Positions 17,893 through 28,074 of a stretch of 64,000 bases of DNA are shown here, piece by piece; within the stretch, counting starts at the first letter, position 1, and each line of letters starts with the position of its first letter. A model generated the notes under the pieces. The model was not told the origin of the DNA, searched no databases, and was given only the letters and a program-made list of their open reading frames with translations. The DNA lies in contig JBFJYH010000005.1 of the NCBI GenBank assembly GCA_041622675.1, positions 28,618 through 92,617 on the forward strand, written 5' to 3'. This stretch comes from Reddybacter sp041622675. Lineage in GTDB: Bacteria; Pseudomonadota; Gammaproteobacteria; Pseudomonadales; Porticoccaceae. The translations under genes and the position numbers were made by a program.

Positions 17893-19740
17893 TTAATTGT
17901 CTTTCAACTCAGGGGCGAGGCGTACTTTGCCGCGATAAAACTCTGCCCAGGGATAGCTATGTTCAATACGGTCGTTATCACCGAGGGTGAGAGTGCCAGT
18001 GTGGCCGAAAAATGGTGTTTTCGGATAGGCGCGCATCATGTCGGCCCATTGGTGTAATTGGTAGGCGTCGACGCCGAGAGCAAAGAGATTGCGATAGGTC
18101 GATTGTAAAGTAGCCGTGGGCTTGAGTTTGTCTGACACAGTGCCGGGTATGGTCCAGGGCATGGCGCTAAAGCGAATACCTTCAAGGTCGCGGTTGCGCC
18201 TGGGGTTTTCCGTGCCAGTGTAAATGTGAGAAGTGGCGTAGGTAGGTAAGTCCCCGGCGTAGTAAAAACCCAGCGTTGGTTTTAGCTGTCGTCCCTGATT
18301 GGGGTAGGCGATGATGAAAACCATATCGATATCCTGCCGCCGTTGTTCCGTCATTTCGATGTTTTTACCCAAGGTGCGACGTAATTTATCACGGCGTTGT
18401 TTGCTGTGATCGAGCAGCAGAGCAGGTCTGACGATGGCTGAAAAATCGGTTTGTTTGAGGCTGTAAGGGGGCGCCGTGACTAAACGGCCGCCGAGCTCAG
18501 ACCAGTATTTGCTGAAAGTCTTGCGCGCGGTGGCTGCCCACTTTGTGTCGGGGGTGATCAGTAGGGCTGAGCGATGCCCTTCTAGCCACGCACGCTGGGC
18601 AATTTGGCGCGCTTCATCGTCAACTGAAAGGCCAAATTGTAGCAATTTTTTGTGAATAGGGGCGTTAGCTTGAGCGCTATCGCTCAGATAGTTGAGGCCA
18701 ATAAGCGGCGTGTCAAGCTTGGGCAGGGCGGCTAGTGTCGCCAGGTTTTCTTTGCGCAGTGGGCCGATAACAATTTCGGCACCGTCGACAACAGCCTGTT
18801 GGTAGAGGCTGACAATATCGGCGCCATGGGTATCGTAAATGTGCAGGGGAGGGGTTAGGCCCTCGCTTTCAAGAATATTGTAATAGGCACTGAGAAAGCC
18901 ATCGCGGATGGCTTTTCCAGCGCGGGCATATTTGCCACTTAAGGGCAGAAGTAATGCCAGTTGGCCAGGTACGGTATTGGCAACGGCTTCAATCTGACGT
19001 TGGCTGGATGGCGGAAAGAGAGCCGCCGGGTGGCCGGGCCAACGGCTGTGCCAGCGTTTTAATTGCTCTGCCCAGCGGCGCAGGTCGCCCTGGTATTGGC
19101 GGCCCAGCAGAGCTAGGTTATACCAGCCTTTTAAGGTGCGGTGGGTGGCGGCGGCTTCGAGTGTTTGCAACGTGGTTTCTGGGGTGTTGATCAGCAGTTG
19201 CCAAATTTTCTCATGGGTTTCCGTGATATCAGCGGGTAGAGCCTGAAGGTGGGCGAGAGCAATATATTCGAGGGTGGCAATTTTATCCTCGCCGAGTAGG
19301 GAAAATAAATCGGCGCGTTTGCGCCGCCAGTCGAGCTGTTCCTCAGGGGACATTTGGCTGAACAGGGCTTCAAGCTGAGGTTTGGTCAGCAGGTCGCGGG
19401 CCAGGAAGTAGTGACTGTCTGCAATCAGTATATCAGCGTAGAGAAGTGCGTAAGTCACATGCTGTTGCTTGGACAGTTGGGTTGTTGAAATTTGCTCAAG
19501 AGCCTGTTGGACGCGGGGCTTGTCATTGAGCTGGAGGTAGAGCTTTGCCGCTTCCATCAAAAGCGTTTCGCGCTGGGGGGAGGCACTGTGTTGTGCTTGG
19601 CTGAAAGTGGCCTCGGCACGCTGTAAGAGGCGCTCCTCAGGACTTGACTGTGGTTGTGAAGGAATAGGCATCTCGGCACAGGCCGCGATTAGGACTGTGG
19701 TAAACAATAGAATGATGTGCAAACGGGAAGTGGGGAGCAT
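17893..19740 (-). CDS. lpoA: Penicillin-binding protein activator LpoA
   Basis: 615 residues. The signal peptide ends in IAAC, with C21 as the lipidation site, so it is an outer membrane lipoprotein. The N-terminal ~230 residues are helical repeats (TPR-like). The C-terminal ~350 residues resemble a periplasmic binding-protein fold with LLLPLSGKYARAGKAIRDGF. LpoA reaches through the periplasm to activate PBP1a. It heads lpoA-yraN-diaA-dolP on the minus strand. In most relatives its divergent neighbour is rsmI; here a monooxygenase gene intervenes. Confidence 0.88.
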   Translation of the reverse strand: MLPTSRLHIILLFTTVLIAACAEMPIPSQPQSSPEERLLQRAEATFSQAQHSASPQRETLLMEAAKLYLQLNDKPRVQQALEQISTTQLSKQQHVTYALLYADILIADSHYFLARDLLTKPQLEALFSQMSPEEQLDWRRKRADLFSLLGEDKIATLEYIALAHLQALPADITETHEKIWQLLINTPETTLQTLEAAATHRTLKGWYNLALLGRQYQGDLRRWAEQLKRWHSRWPGHPAALFPPSSQRQIEAVANTVPGQLALLLPLSGKYARAGKAIRDGFLSAYYNILESEGLTPPLHIYDTHGADIVSLYQQAVVDGAEIVIGPLRKENLATLAALPKLDTPLIGLNYLSDSAQANAPIHKKLLQFGLSVDDEARQIAQRAWLEGHRSALLITPDTKWAATARKTFSKYWSELGGRLVTAPPYSLKQTDFSAIVRPALLLDHSKQRRDKLRRTLGKNIEMTEQRRQDIDMVFIIAYPNQGRQLKPTLGFYYAGDLPTYATSHIYTGTENPRRNRDLEGIRFSAMPWTIPGTVSDKLKPTATLQSTYRNLFALGVDAYQLHQWADMMRAYPKTPFFGHTGTLTLGDNDRIEHSYPWAEFYRGKVRLAPELKDN

Positions 19741-20298
19741 TGTTAACTCAAAAAGTAGGTGAGAGCTTTGGCCCAGAGGGCGTAAATAAATAATGACTAT
19801 GGTACAGCGCGAATTGGGGATACTCCAGATAGATAACTGTCGAATTTCTTGTCTCGGTTGATGGCCGGGTGCTTGACGATTGGACGCAGAGGAGGGCGGA
19901 TTGGCCGGTTGGGTTAGATCTCAGATAAGGGGGTAGTAATAGGCATTCGCCTTATTCTGTCTGTGGGTATATGATTTGTTGCTGGCTCGGCGTCTGCTGT
20001 TGCCAATAGATTCGCTGGGCCAAAACCATAATATAGCCGGCGTTGATTTTTAAAACGTGTTCTTGAGCTACATTATTCTGTTGAGACCAGAGCGTGCATT
20101 ACAGTGTTCAATTGTTTCGATAGTGCGTGACGATACCGCCCTCTAGCGCTGGACAAATGACTGGGAATGGCAGGCCAATTCGACGACAAGGCCTGTCGAA
20201 CAGACCATTCGCCAACTACAGAATTTTGCAATTTTTAGCTTTACCCAGTGTGTGACTGAAAAATTACTTTCAAACTCAACTATCCAGGAGATTTTACA
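19741..20298. other. Divergent intergenic region lpoA / monooxygenase
   Basis: 558 bp with no convincing gene. It must hold the lpoA promoter and the promoter of the monooxygenase. A dyad TTCGAC-N10-GTCGAA at 20179-20200 lies about 100 bp before the monooxygenase start. CAGGAG at 20285-20290 is its ribosome binding site. Confidence 0.5.
20179..20200. promoter_or_regulatory. Possible operator: dyad TTCGAC-N10-GTCGAA
   Basis: A 6-bp perfect inverted repeat with a 10-nt spacer, partly overlapped by a second imperfect pair (CAGGCC/GGCCTG). Its position upstream of the monooxygenase suits a repressor such as a TetR protein. No regulator gene is adjacent, so this is a suggestion only. Confidence 0.25.
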
Positions 20299-22116
<1,818 letters not shown>

Positions 22117-22435
22117 AGTCAGCCCATATCAGTAACCGACTACAGGTCCTATATAAACCTTCGGTCCCACGCCTATGCTGTGGGTGCCGGGGGTTTAAAA
22201 TGCAGTGCTTAACACCTTAGATCGTTCAGTACTGTATCCCCTTGACCATCGAGATGTTCTACAAAATTTTTGCCTAATCGGCTTGGCCCACAGAAACTGA
22301 TGGGCAGCATGGTGAAGCAGTGTCACCATTTTTCTTATAAGCGACAGTGCGCCTATGCTTGCCGAGGTATTGCGAGCCTATCTACTGTATCCTTCTGCCT
22401 TAAATATTAGTCTGTAAGCGGGGGCTTGTAGCCTT
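22117..22435. other. Intergenic region before rsmI
   Basis: About 320 bp holding the terminator above and presumably the rsmI promoter. I see no coding signal. Confidence 0.45.
22155..22196 (+). terminator. Probable terminator after the Baeyer-Villiger gene
   Basis: AAACC, CGG and CCCAC on the 5' side pair with GTGGG, CCG and GGTTT on the 3' side, with small bulges and a 9-nt loop. The U-run is short (TTT), so strength is uncertain. Confidence 0.45.
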
Positions 22436-23281
22436 ATGGCAGGAACACTTTTTGTGGTGGCAACACCCATCGGTAATAGGGACGATATCAGTGCCCGCGC
22501 GGTATCCGTACTGCAGTCGGTCGATTTAATTGCCGCTGAAGACACTCGCCACAGCGCCCGCTTAATGAGTCACTTCCAGATTGCCACGCCTCTGGTGGCG
22601 TATCATGACCATGGCAATGAGACTCAGGGCGAGCGTATTTTTGCTGCGCTGGATGCGGGGCAGGATGTCGCCCTCATTTCCGATGCCGGTACACCTTTAG
22701 TCTCAGATCCCGGTTTTCGGCTGGTGCGTAGTGCGCGGGAGCGAGCCTATAAAGTCACACCGCTTCCAGGTGCCTGCGCGGCAATTACCGCCCTAAGCGC
22801 GGCTGGTTTGCCCAGCGATCGCTTTTGCTTCGAAGGGTTTTTGCCGGCCAAACAGAGCCAGCGACGCAAGGCCTTGGACTTGCTGGTAAAAGAAACCCGC
22901 ACCATGATTTTTTATGAAGCCCCTCACCGTATTATCGCGGCAGTTGAAGATTTGTTAGAGATTTTTGGTGCCGAGCGTGAAGCCACACTGGCCCGGGAGC
23001 TGACCAAAACCTATGAGACTGTGCTCAATGGCAATTTGAGTGAATTACTCGCGCAAATAAAAAATGATATAAACCAGCAAAAAGGTGAGATGGTGGTGGT
23101 CGTGCGTGGCTTTGATGGCGAAGTACAAAGTGCCAAGGAGCAGGAAGAAGAACGGGTATTAAAGCTGCTACTGCTAGACTTACCAATAAAGCAAGCCGCT
23201 AGTCTGGCGGCAAAAATATGTGGTGGTCAGCGCAACAACCTTTATAAAAAGGCACTTGATTTAAAGCAAACAGGAAAATAG
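22436..23281 (+). CDS. rsmI: 16S rRNA (cytidine1402-2'-O)-methyltransferase
   Basis: 281 residues of the tetrapyrrole-methylase fold. The family start GTLFVVATPIGNRDDIS is followed by AAEDTRHSARLM, ALISDAGTPLVSDPG and PLPGACAAITAL. It methylates the 2'-OH of C1402 in 16S rRNA and helps decoding accuracy. The gene is normally divergent from lpoA and followed by rnpB and mraZ. Here a monooxygenase and a 4-kb accessory block separate it from these partners. Confidence 0.93.
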   Translation: MAGTLFVVATPIGNRDDISARAVSVLQSVDLIAAEDTRHSARLMSHFQIATPLVAYHDHGNETQGERIFAALDAGQDVALISDAGTPLVSDPGFRLVRSARERAYKVTPLPGACAAITALSAAGLPSDRFCFEGFLPAKQSQRRKALDLLVKETRTMIFYEAPHRIIAAVEDLLEIFGAEREATLARELTKTYETVLNGNLSELLAQIKNDINQQKGEMVVVVRGFDGEVQSAKEQEEERVLKLLLLDLPIKQAASLAAKICGGQRNNLYKKALDLKQTGK

Positions 23282-23695
23282 GATTCTGCCTGAATAATCT
23301 TTGACTATCCCTAGTGATTGCTTACTACAGAGCGTGCTCGCTGTGGTCATATAAACCGCTATGGCAGATGATTGAATTTATTCGCGAGGCATTAACGACG
23401 AAAAGCGGAGATAAGTCATATGGGGTTGCTGTCGATGGTGCCTTCGCCGGCCAGTGATTCAAGCAGATGACCCTTGCTAGCATTGTATCTGGTTTAGGGG
23501 TGATTATTTTCGCCTCCGGCTCGGCTATGGTCGTAACCGAGTTGGCCGAAGAGTGAGGCGTGTTGAACTCTGCGATTGCTGTGCTGTTGGTGATGCAGAC
23601 TCTACAGCTATCTTTCAGTTATTAAGGCGCTGTGGTTTTAATATAATATCGAGAACACGTTTAATCCAAAATATGAAAATAAAAGAGGGTGGGGT
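23282..23695. other. Region with a decayed membrane-protein-like frame
   Basis: 414 bp with no intact gene. From 23368 one frame reads through 86 codons to a TAA near 23626 but contains two in-frame TGA stops. See the pseudogene entry. The ribosome binding site of parA (GAGGGTGGGG) lies at the right end. Confidence 0.45.
23368..23628 (+). pseudogene. Possible remnant of a small membrane protein (two in-frame TGA)
   Basis: From the ATG at 23368 the frame reads MIEFIREALTTKSGDKSYG and on, stops at TGA 23455-23457, and continues in the same frame with a hydrophobic helix (SIVSGLGVIIFASGSAMVV). It stops again at TGA 23554-23556, and continues with a second hydrophobic helix (NSAIAVLLVMQTLQL) to a TAA. 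Two membrane-like segments kept in one frame suggest a decayed gene rather than chance, but the region is short and I do not recognise a family. Confidence 0.3.
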
Positions 23696-24463
23696 GTGAA
23701 AAGAGTCGTTTTTAACCAAAAGGGTGGTGTTGGGAAGTCGAGTATTACCTGTAATCTGGCAGCTATTGCCGCCAATAGTGGCTTGCGCACCTTGGTGGTT
23801 GACTTAGATCCCCAGGGTAATAGTAGCCACTATTTGCTGGGTGATGCCTTTGAAGAGGCGCTGCCAGACTCGGCTGACTATTTCAAACAATGTCTGAACG
23901 GTAGACTGTCGAAAAATAACGCGATTGACTTTGTCCACGCCAGCTCTTTCGAAAATCTGTTTGTGCTTCCCGCTAGCCCGGAATTGACTGAGCTCGAATC
24001 AAAACTTGAAAGCAAGCATAAAATTTACAAGCTCAGGGATTTGCTGGCTAAGCTGGACGATGACTTTGACTGGATATTTATTGATACAGCGCCAGCACTT
24101 AATTTTTTCACGCTTTCAGCATTAATTTGTGCTGATAGTTGTTTAATTCCTTTTGATTGCGATGCCTTTGCGAGAAATTCCCTTTATATGCTGCAGGAAG
24201 TGATCGAAGAAATTCGCGATGATCACAATGAAGTGTTAACGATTGAGGGTGTAATCGTCAATCAATTTCAGGCGCGAGCCAATCTGCCCAAACAAATTGT
24301 CGAAGAAATTATTAATGATGGGCAGCCCGTCTTTCCGGTGTATTTGTCCAGCTCCGTGAAAATGAGGGAGTCACATGAATGTTTTCGTCCTTTGATACAT
24401 ATGGCTCCAACCCATGCTCTGACACAGCAATTTTGCCAGCTGTTTGAATTGCTCAGGCGCTAA
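23696..24463 (+). CDS. Orphan ParA/MinD-type ATPase
   Basis: 255 residues starting at GTG with a purine-rich ribosome binding site. The deviant Walker A is KGGVGKSS (9-16), with both lysines (K9, K14) present. Also seen are DLDPQGNSSHYL, the switch-II strand FIDTAPAL, and the family's later IVNQFQAR segment. Such ATPases dimerise on nucleoids or membranes and position DNA or protein complexes. No parB, parS-like repeat or chemotaxis gene is adjacent, so it is an orphan; the cargo is unknown. It lies in the accessory block between rsmI and rnpB. Confidence 0.8.
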   Translation: MKRVVFNQKGGVGKSSITCNLAAIAANSGLRTLVVDLDPQGNSSHYLLGDAFEEALPDSADYFKQCLNGRLSKNNAIDFVHASSFENLFVLPASPELTELESKLESKHKIYKLRDLLAKLDDDFDWIFIDTAPALNFFTLSALICADSCLIPFDCDAFARNSLYMLQEVIEEIRDDHNEVLTIEGVIVNQFQARANLPKQIVEEIINDGQPVFPVYLSSSVKMRESHECFRPLIHMAPTHALTQQFCQLFELLRR

Positions 24464-24528
24464 GGGCAGGTCGCTGGACGGATTGGACATGCCGGTTTCA
24501 TTGCGCTAAAACACCTTGTTACTCTAGC

Positions 24529-25401
24529 TTACTTCTGCCACCACTTCACAATAGCTTGTCCGATTTCAACGGCTGAGTCTTCCTGAATAAAGTGAATGCC
24601 GTCGACGGTGACTTCGCTTTGGTTTGCCCAAGTGCGGCAAAAATCTCGCGCTGGGCCGCGCAAAATGGCACCGGGCTCGGCATTGATAAAGAGCTTGGGC
24701 AGGTCGCTTTGGCTCAACCACTGGCTATAGCTGTCGACAATGGCGGCGACGTCTGCGGGTTCGCCATCGATCGGTATTTGTCGTGGCCAGGTGAGCGTTG
24801 GGCGACGGTCTTCGCCGGGGTTTAAAAAGGGCCGGCGGTATTCGGCCATTTCCTCGTCAGAAAGTTTGCGAATAATGGATGCGGGTAGTACTTGTTCAAT
24901 AAAGACATTGTTGTCGAGCACCATGGCATCACCCGCTGGCGAGCGGAAACCTTCAAAAATGGGTTTCATAGAGCGCGGCCATTCCTCCCACTTGATGGTT
25001 TTGACGATCGCTTCCATGTAGACAATACCTTTCATCGAGGCGCGGTGTCGGTTGGCCCAGTCAAAGCCCAGTGCCGAGCCCCAGTCGTGCAGCACCAGCG
25101 TGACATTGTCGTCTACGCCCAGTTGCTCGAGTAGGGCGTCGAGGTAATCGCGATGTTCGACAAAACGGTAGCTGTCTGGCCCGGAAGGTGAAAGCTTTTG
25201 CGAGTCGCCCATGCCAATGAGGTCAGGGGCAATGCAGCGGCCTAGAGATTCGCAATGGGGTATGATGTGGCGCCACAGATAAGAGGAGGTTGGGTTACCG
25301 TGTAAAAATACGATGGGCTCGCCTTCGCCAACTTCTACATAGCGCATATCATAACCCTTGATGCGCGCAGTTTTTTTTGTATAAACGGTATCTGTGTTCA
25401 T
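24529..25401 (-). CDS. dhaA: Haloalkane dehalogenase, LinB-like (HLD-II)
   Basis: Start chosen at the ATG at 25401 (290 residues); the longer open frame has no supporting motif. The catalytic set of HLD-II enzymes is complete: nucleophile D106 in HDWG, W107 and N36 (in HGNPTSS) as halide-binding residues, acid E130 in YMEAI, and base H270 in HFIQED. Each sits exactly two residues before its LinB counterpart as I recall it (D108, W109, N38, E132, H272). Blocks such as PRQIPI and FINAEPGA are also shared. It hydrolyses carbon-halogen bonds to alcohols in the cytoplasm. It is divergent from tesB with a 65-bp gap. Natural substrate unknown; marine halogenated compounds are plausible. Confidence 0.9.
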   Translation of the reverse strand: MNTDTVYTKKTARIKGYDMRYVEVGEGEPIVFLHGNPTSSYLWRHIIPHCESLGRCIAPDLIGMGDSQKLSPSGPDSYRFVEHRDYLDALLEQLGVDDNVTLVLHDWGSALGFDWANRHRASMKGIVYMEAIVKTIKWEEWPRSMKPIFEGFRSPAGDAMVLDNNVFIEQVLPASIIRKLSDEEMAEYRRPFLNPGEDRRPTLTWPRQIPIDGEPADVAAIVDSYSQWLSQSDLPKLFINAEPGAILRGPARDFCRTWANQSEVTVDGIHFIQEDSAVEIGQAIVKWWQK

Positions 25402-25466
25402 CAACGTTACCTTTTTTGTTTTATTCAAAGTGTGACTAAAAATTATTGTTAGGAAGTCAATATAGT

Positions 25467-26330
25467 ATGAACGCCACCGAATTGCTGAGCCTACTGACAC
25501 TCGAGCGTTTAGATAGTAATTTATTTCGCGGGCAAAATCAGGATATCGGTGCTGTCGCTGTGTTTGGTGGCCAAGTGCTTGGCCAGGCACTGATGGCAGC
25601 CGGGGAGACAGTTGAGGGTCGGCAGGCCCACTCTATGCATGCGTATTTTTTGCGTCCGGGCGATAAAACTGTGCCGATTATTTACGATGTTGAGCGGGTG
25701 CGCGACGGCGGCAGTTTTACCACTCGCCGGGTGGTGGCCATTCAGAAAGGTGAACCGATATTTATTCTCTCGGTCTCTTTTCAAAAAGCCGAAGCGGGGT
25801 ACTCCCATCAAGTTGATATGCCCGATGTGCCAGCCCCGGAAGACCTACCCTGTGAATCGGAACTGCGCATGGCTATGGCGGAAACTTTATCAGAGGATCG
25901 ACGGACTTTTTTTACCAGCGAGCGCCCGGTCGAAATGCGGCCTATTTACCCCCATGATCTTTGGGACAAAAGTGATCGGCCACCGGAGCAGGGGTTTTGG
26001 ATTCGGGTCAACACCACAGTCCCCGACTCGCCCATGTTGCAACGGGCGCTGCTTGCTTACAGCTCCGACTTTTACTTGATGGGTACGGCGTTACGCCCCC
26101 ATGGCGAACGCTTTTCCAGTGAGGGTATGCAGGCAGCGAGCCTCGATCACGCGATGTGGTTCCACCGCGAGTTTCGTATGGATGAATGGGTGCTGTATAT
26201 GATGGAGAGCACCTCGGCCTCGGGTTCGCGGGGCTTGAACCTCGGCAAGTTTTACCGTCGCGATGGCACTTTAGTGGCTTCGTGCACTCAGGAGGGTTTG
26301 ATTCGACAGCCCCGTAGGCAGGCTGAATAG
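25467..26330 (+). CDS. tesB: Acyl-CoA thioesterase II
   Basis: The frame opens at a TTG (25446), but the ATG at 25467 with AGGAAG upstream gives the normal 287-residue protein. Double hotdog fold: the N-terminal half has VFGGQVLGQALMAA, and the C-terminal half has SLDHAMWFHREFRMDEWVLY with the active-site Asp, followed by a Ser/Thr- and Gln-containing region. It hydrolyses medium- and long-chain acyl-CoA. It is convergent with the phosphotriesterase-like gene, with a shared hairpin terminator between them. Confidence 0.88.
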   Translation: MNATELLSLLTLERLDSNLFRGQNQDIGAVAVFGGQVLGQALMAAGETVEGRQAHSMHAYFLRPGDKTVPIIYDVERVRDGGSFTTRRVVAIQKGEPIFILSVSFQKAEAGYSHQVDMPDVPAPEDLPCESELRMAMAETLSEDRRTFFTSERPVEMRPIYPHDLWDKSDRPPEQGFWIRVNTTVPDSPMLQRALLAYSSDFYLMGTALRPHGERFSSEGMQAASLDHAMWFHREFRMDEWVLYMMESTSASGSRGLNLGKFYRRDGTLVASCTQEGLIRQPRRQAE

Positions 26331-26354
26331 TTTGGGTGCTGTGAAGGCGAGAAG

Positions 26355-26392
26355 AAAAGGCGCGATGATTCGATGATCACTGCGCCTTTTTT
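26355..26392. terminator. Intrinsic terminator between convergent genes
   Basis: Arms AAAAGGCGC (26355-26363) and GCGCCTTTT (26382-26390), then TT. The symmetric A- and T-runs make it usable from both tesB and the phosphotriesterase-like gene. Confidence 0.7.
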
Positions 26393-26433
26393 ATACGCTA
26401 GATTGGGTTGGTCCTAGCTAGTTGGGGTCGGTG

Positions 26434-27381
26434 TTAATAAGCGCCACCGCGTGAAAACACTTTCTTTGGATTGGCAACCATCATGGTGTCGATGTCGGCT
26501 TGGCTGACGCCGCCAGCGAGAAGTGCGGGCAGTACGTCGCGGGGCACGTGCTCGTAACACCAGTTAGGGGCAAACTTTTCCACGTATTCCCCATCGAAGA
26601 AATCCTGAAAGCTACAAGCATCGTGGGAGACAACCATCTGACCGGCGTAGCCTTTTTCACACAAAGTTACCACAGTCTGTACCCGCTCGTCGGTGGGTAG
26701 GAAGGCTTCAAGACCAAAGCGGTCCATGCCGATAAAGCAACCGCTGCTGAGGATCTCTTCGAGATAATCGATGTCCGTCGAATCCCCCAGGTGGCCGATC
26801 ACCACGCGGCTCATGTCAACGCCAAACTCTTTAAAGGTGGCAACCTGATCCCGGGCCGAGGTATTGGCAATGGTGGTGTGGGTGGAAATGGGTGCGCCGG
26901 TTTCGCGATGGGCGATGGCGGTAGATTGCAAAAGCTTTTTGTTGAAATCATCGACACCGGTGTGGTCGGTGGCGCATTTAATAACGGCGGCTTTTACATT
27001 AGTGTCGAGAATACCCTCGGTGATGTCACGAATCATATAGGTCGACAGGTGATTGGCATCCCAGCCGTGCATCCAAGCCTCTTCGGTCCAGTAAAAGCCG
27101 GTGGGACAAATGACGTTGACGCCGGATGCTTTTGACACGGCGATAATGGAGTGGATATCACGGCCCAGATTAACGGGCGTTAGATCGACAATCGTCTTGA
27201 CGCCACGTTCTTTGGCGGCGCTCAGTGAGCTAACGGCTTTCGGTACTTCTTTTTCAATATCGACGTAGCCGTCATAGTTCTGACGCATATCCCAGTCGGC
27301 GATAATGATGTGCTCGTGCATCAGGCACATACCGATGTCGTCGACATCTATGGGTCCCATGGCGGTTTCTACTTGTGGCAT
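26434..27381 (-). CDS. Phosphotriesterase-family metal hydrolase (possible lactonase)
   Basis: 315-residue TIM barrel with all ligands of the two-metal site: H22-x-H24, the carboxylated-lysine position K135 (VIKCATD), H168 (STHT), H197 (IGHLGD) and D254 (VSHDA). Members hydrolyse lactones, acyl-homoserine lactones or organophosphates. The residues that separate lactonases from triesterases cannot be judged by eye. Because two Baeyer-Villiger enzymes in this window could make lactones, a lactonase role is attractive but inferred. It stands alone, with a strong purine-rich site (AGGAG) before the ATG. Confidence 0.82.
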   Translation of the reverse strand: MPQVETAMGPIDVDDIGMCLMHEHIIIADWDMRQNYDGYVDIEKEVPKAVSSLSAAKERGVKTIVDLTPVNLGRDIHSIIAVSKASGVNVICPTGFYWTEEAWMHGWDANHLSTYMIRDITEGILDTNVKAAVIKCATDHTGVDDFNKKLLQSTAIAHRETGAPISTHTTIANTSARDQVATFKEFGVDMSRVVIGHLGDSTDIDYLEEILSSGCFIGMDRFGLEAFLPTDERVQTVVTLCEKGYAGQMVVSHDACSFQDFFDGEYVEKFAPNWCYEHVPRDVLPALLAGGVSQADIDTMMVANPKKVFSRGGAY

Positions 27382-27576
27382 AGCAGTGCTCCTTTCTTAT
27401 TAATGGTGTTTTTTGAGCTATCAATTATTTGAGCTATTAAATTAGGCGGTATTTTGGAAACTGATCAATCATTATTTTTATTTAACTGACTGAATAGTAG
27501 TCTATTTATTAGGGGAATGTCAGCCTGCATCAGTGCGGTGGGCTTGTTATGCAGTGTATTATTTTTTCGTTTCTGC

Positions 27577-27604
27577 TTGCCTACTCGTTAAGTTCTGCTA
27601 CCCT
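27577..27604 (+). promoter_or_regulatory. Putative sigma-70 promoter of rnpB
   Basis: TTGCCT (27577-27582), 16-nt spacer, TACCCT (27599-27604). The predicted start near 27611 coincides with the 5' end of the RNase P RNA deduced from helix P1. Confidence 0.55.
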
Positions 27605-27611
27605 CTCGCGC

Positions 27612-27992
27612 GGGAGTCGGCTGAGCAGTCGCTGTTCCGCTTCGCCGCTTGTTCTTAATTGAATAAATGGCCGGCGGGATGGAGGAAAGTCCGGGCTCCA
27701 TAGGGCAGAGTGCCAGGTAACGCCTGGGGGGTGCAAGCCTACGGAAAGTGCCGCAGAAAATATACCGCCTAAGCAGTTCGCTGCCGGTAAGGGTGAAATG
27801 GTGCGGTAAGAGCGCACCGCGCGGCTGGTAACAGGCGTGGCAGGGTAAACCCCACTCGGAGCAAGACCAAATAGGGATCCATAGGCGTGGCCCGCGCTGG
27901 ATCCGGGTAGGTTGCTTGAGGTGTACGGTGACGTGCATCCCAGAGGAATGACTGTTCTCGACAGAACCCGGCTTATAGGCCGGCTCCCACTT
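27612..27992 (+). ncRNA. rnpB: RNase P RNA (type A)
   Basis: Contains the near-invariant segments of bacterial RNase P RNA: GAGGAAAGTCCGGGCTCC at about 27682, GCCAGGTAACGCCTGGGGG, AAGGGTGAAATGGTGCGGTA, AGAGCGCACCGCGCGGCTGG, GAGCAAGACCAAATAGGG, and the 3' ACAGAACCCGGCTTA. The ends are set by helix P1: GGGAGTCGGCT at 27612-27622 pairs with AGGCCGGCTCCC ending at 27988, followed by a T5 run that ends transcription. It is the catalytic RNA that trims tRNA 5' ends. Its place before mraZ is conserved in gammaproteobacteria. Confidence 0.96.
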
Positions 27993-28074
27993 TTTATTGA
28001 TTGCGGAAGGGCTCTTTATAGCTAAGGGCTTCTTCTCAGTCACAGCTGACTTTAACCCTCTAATTCCGTGCTGT

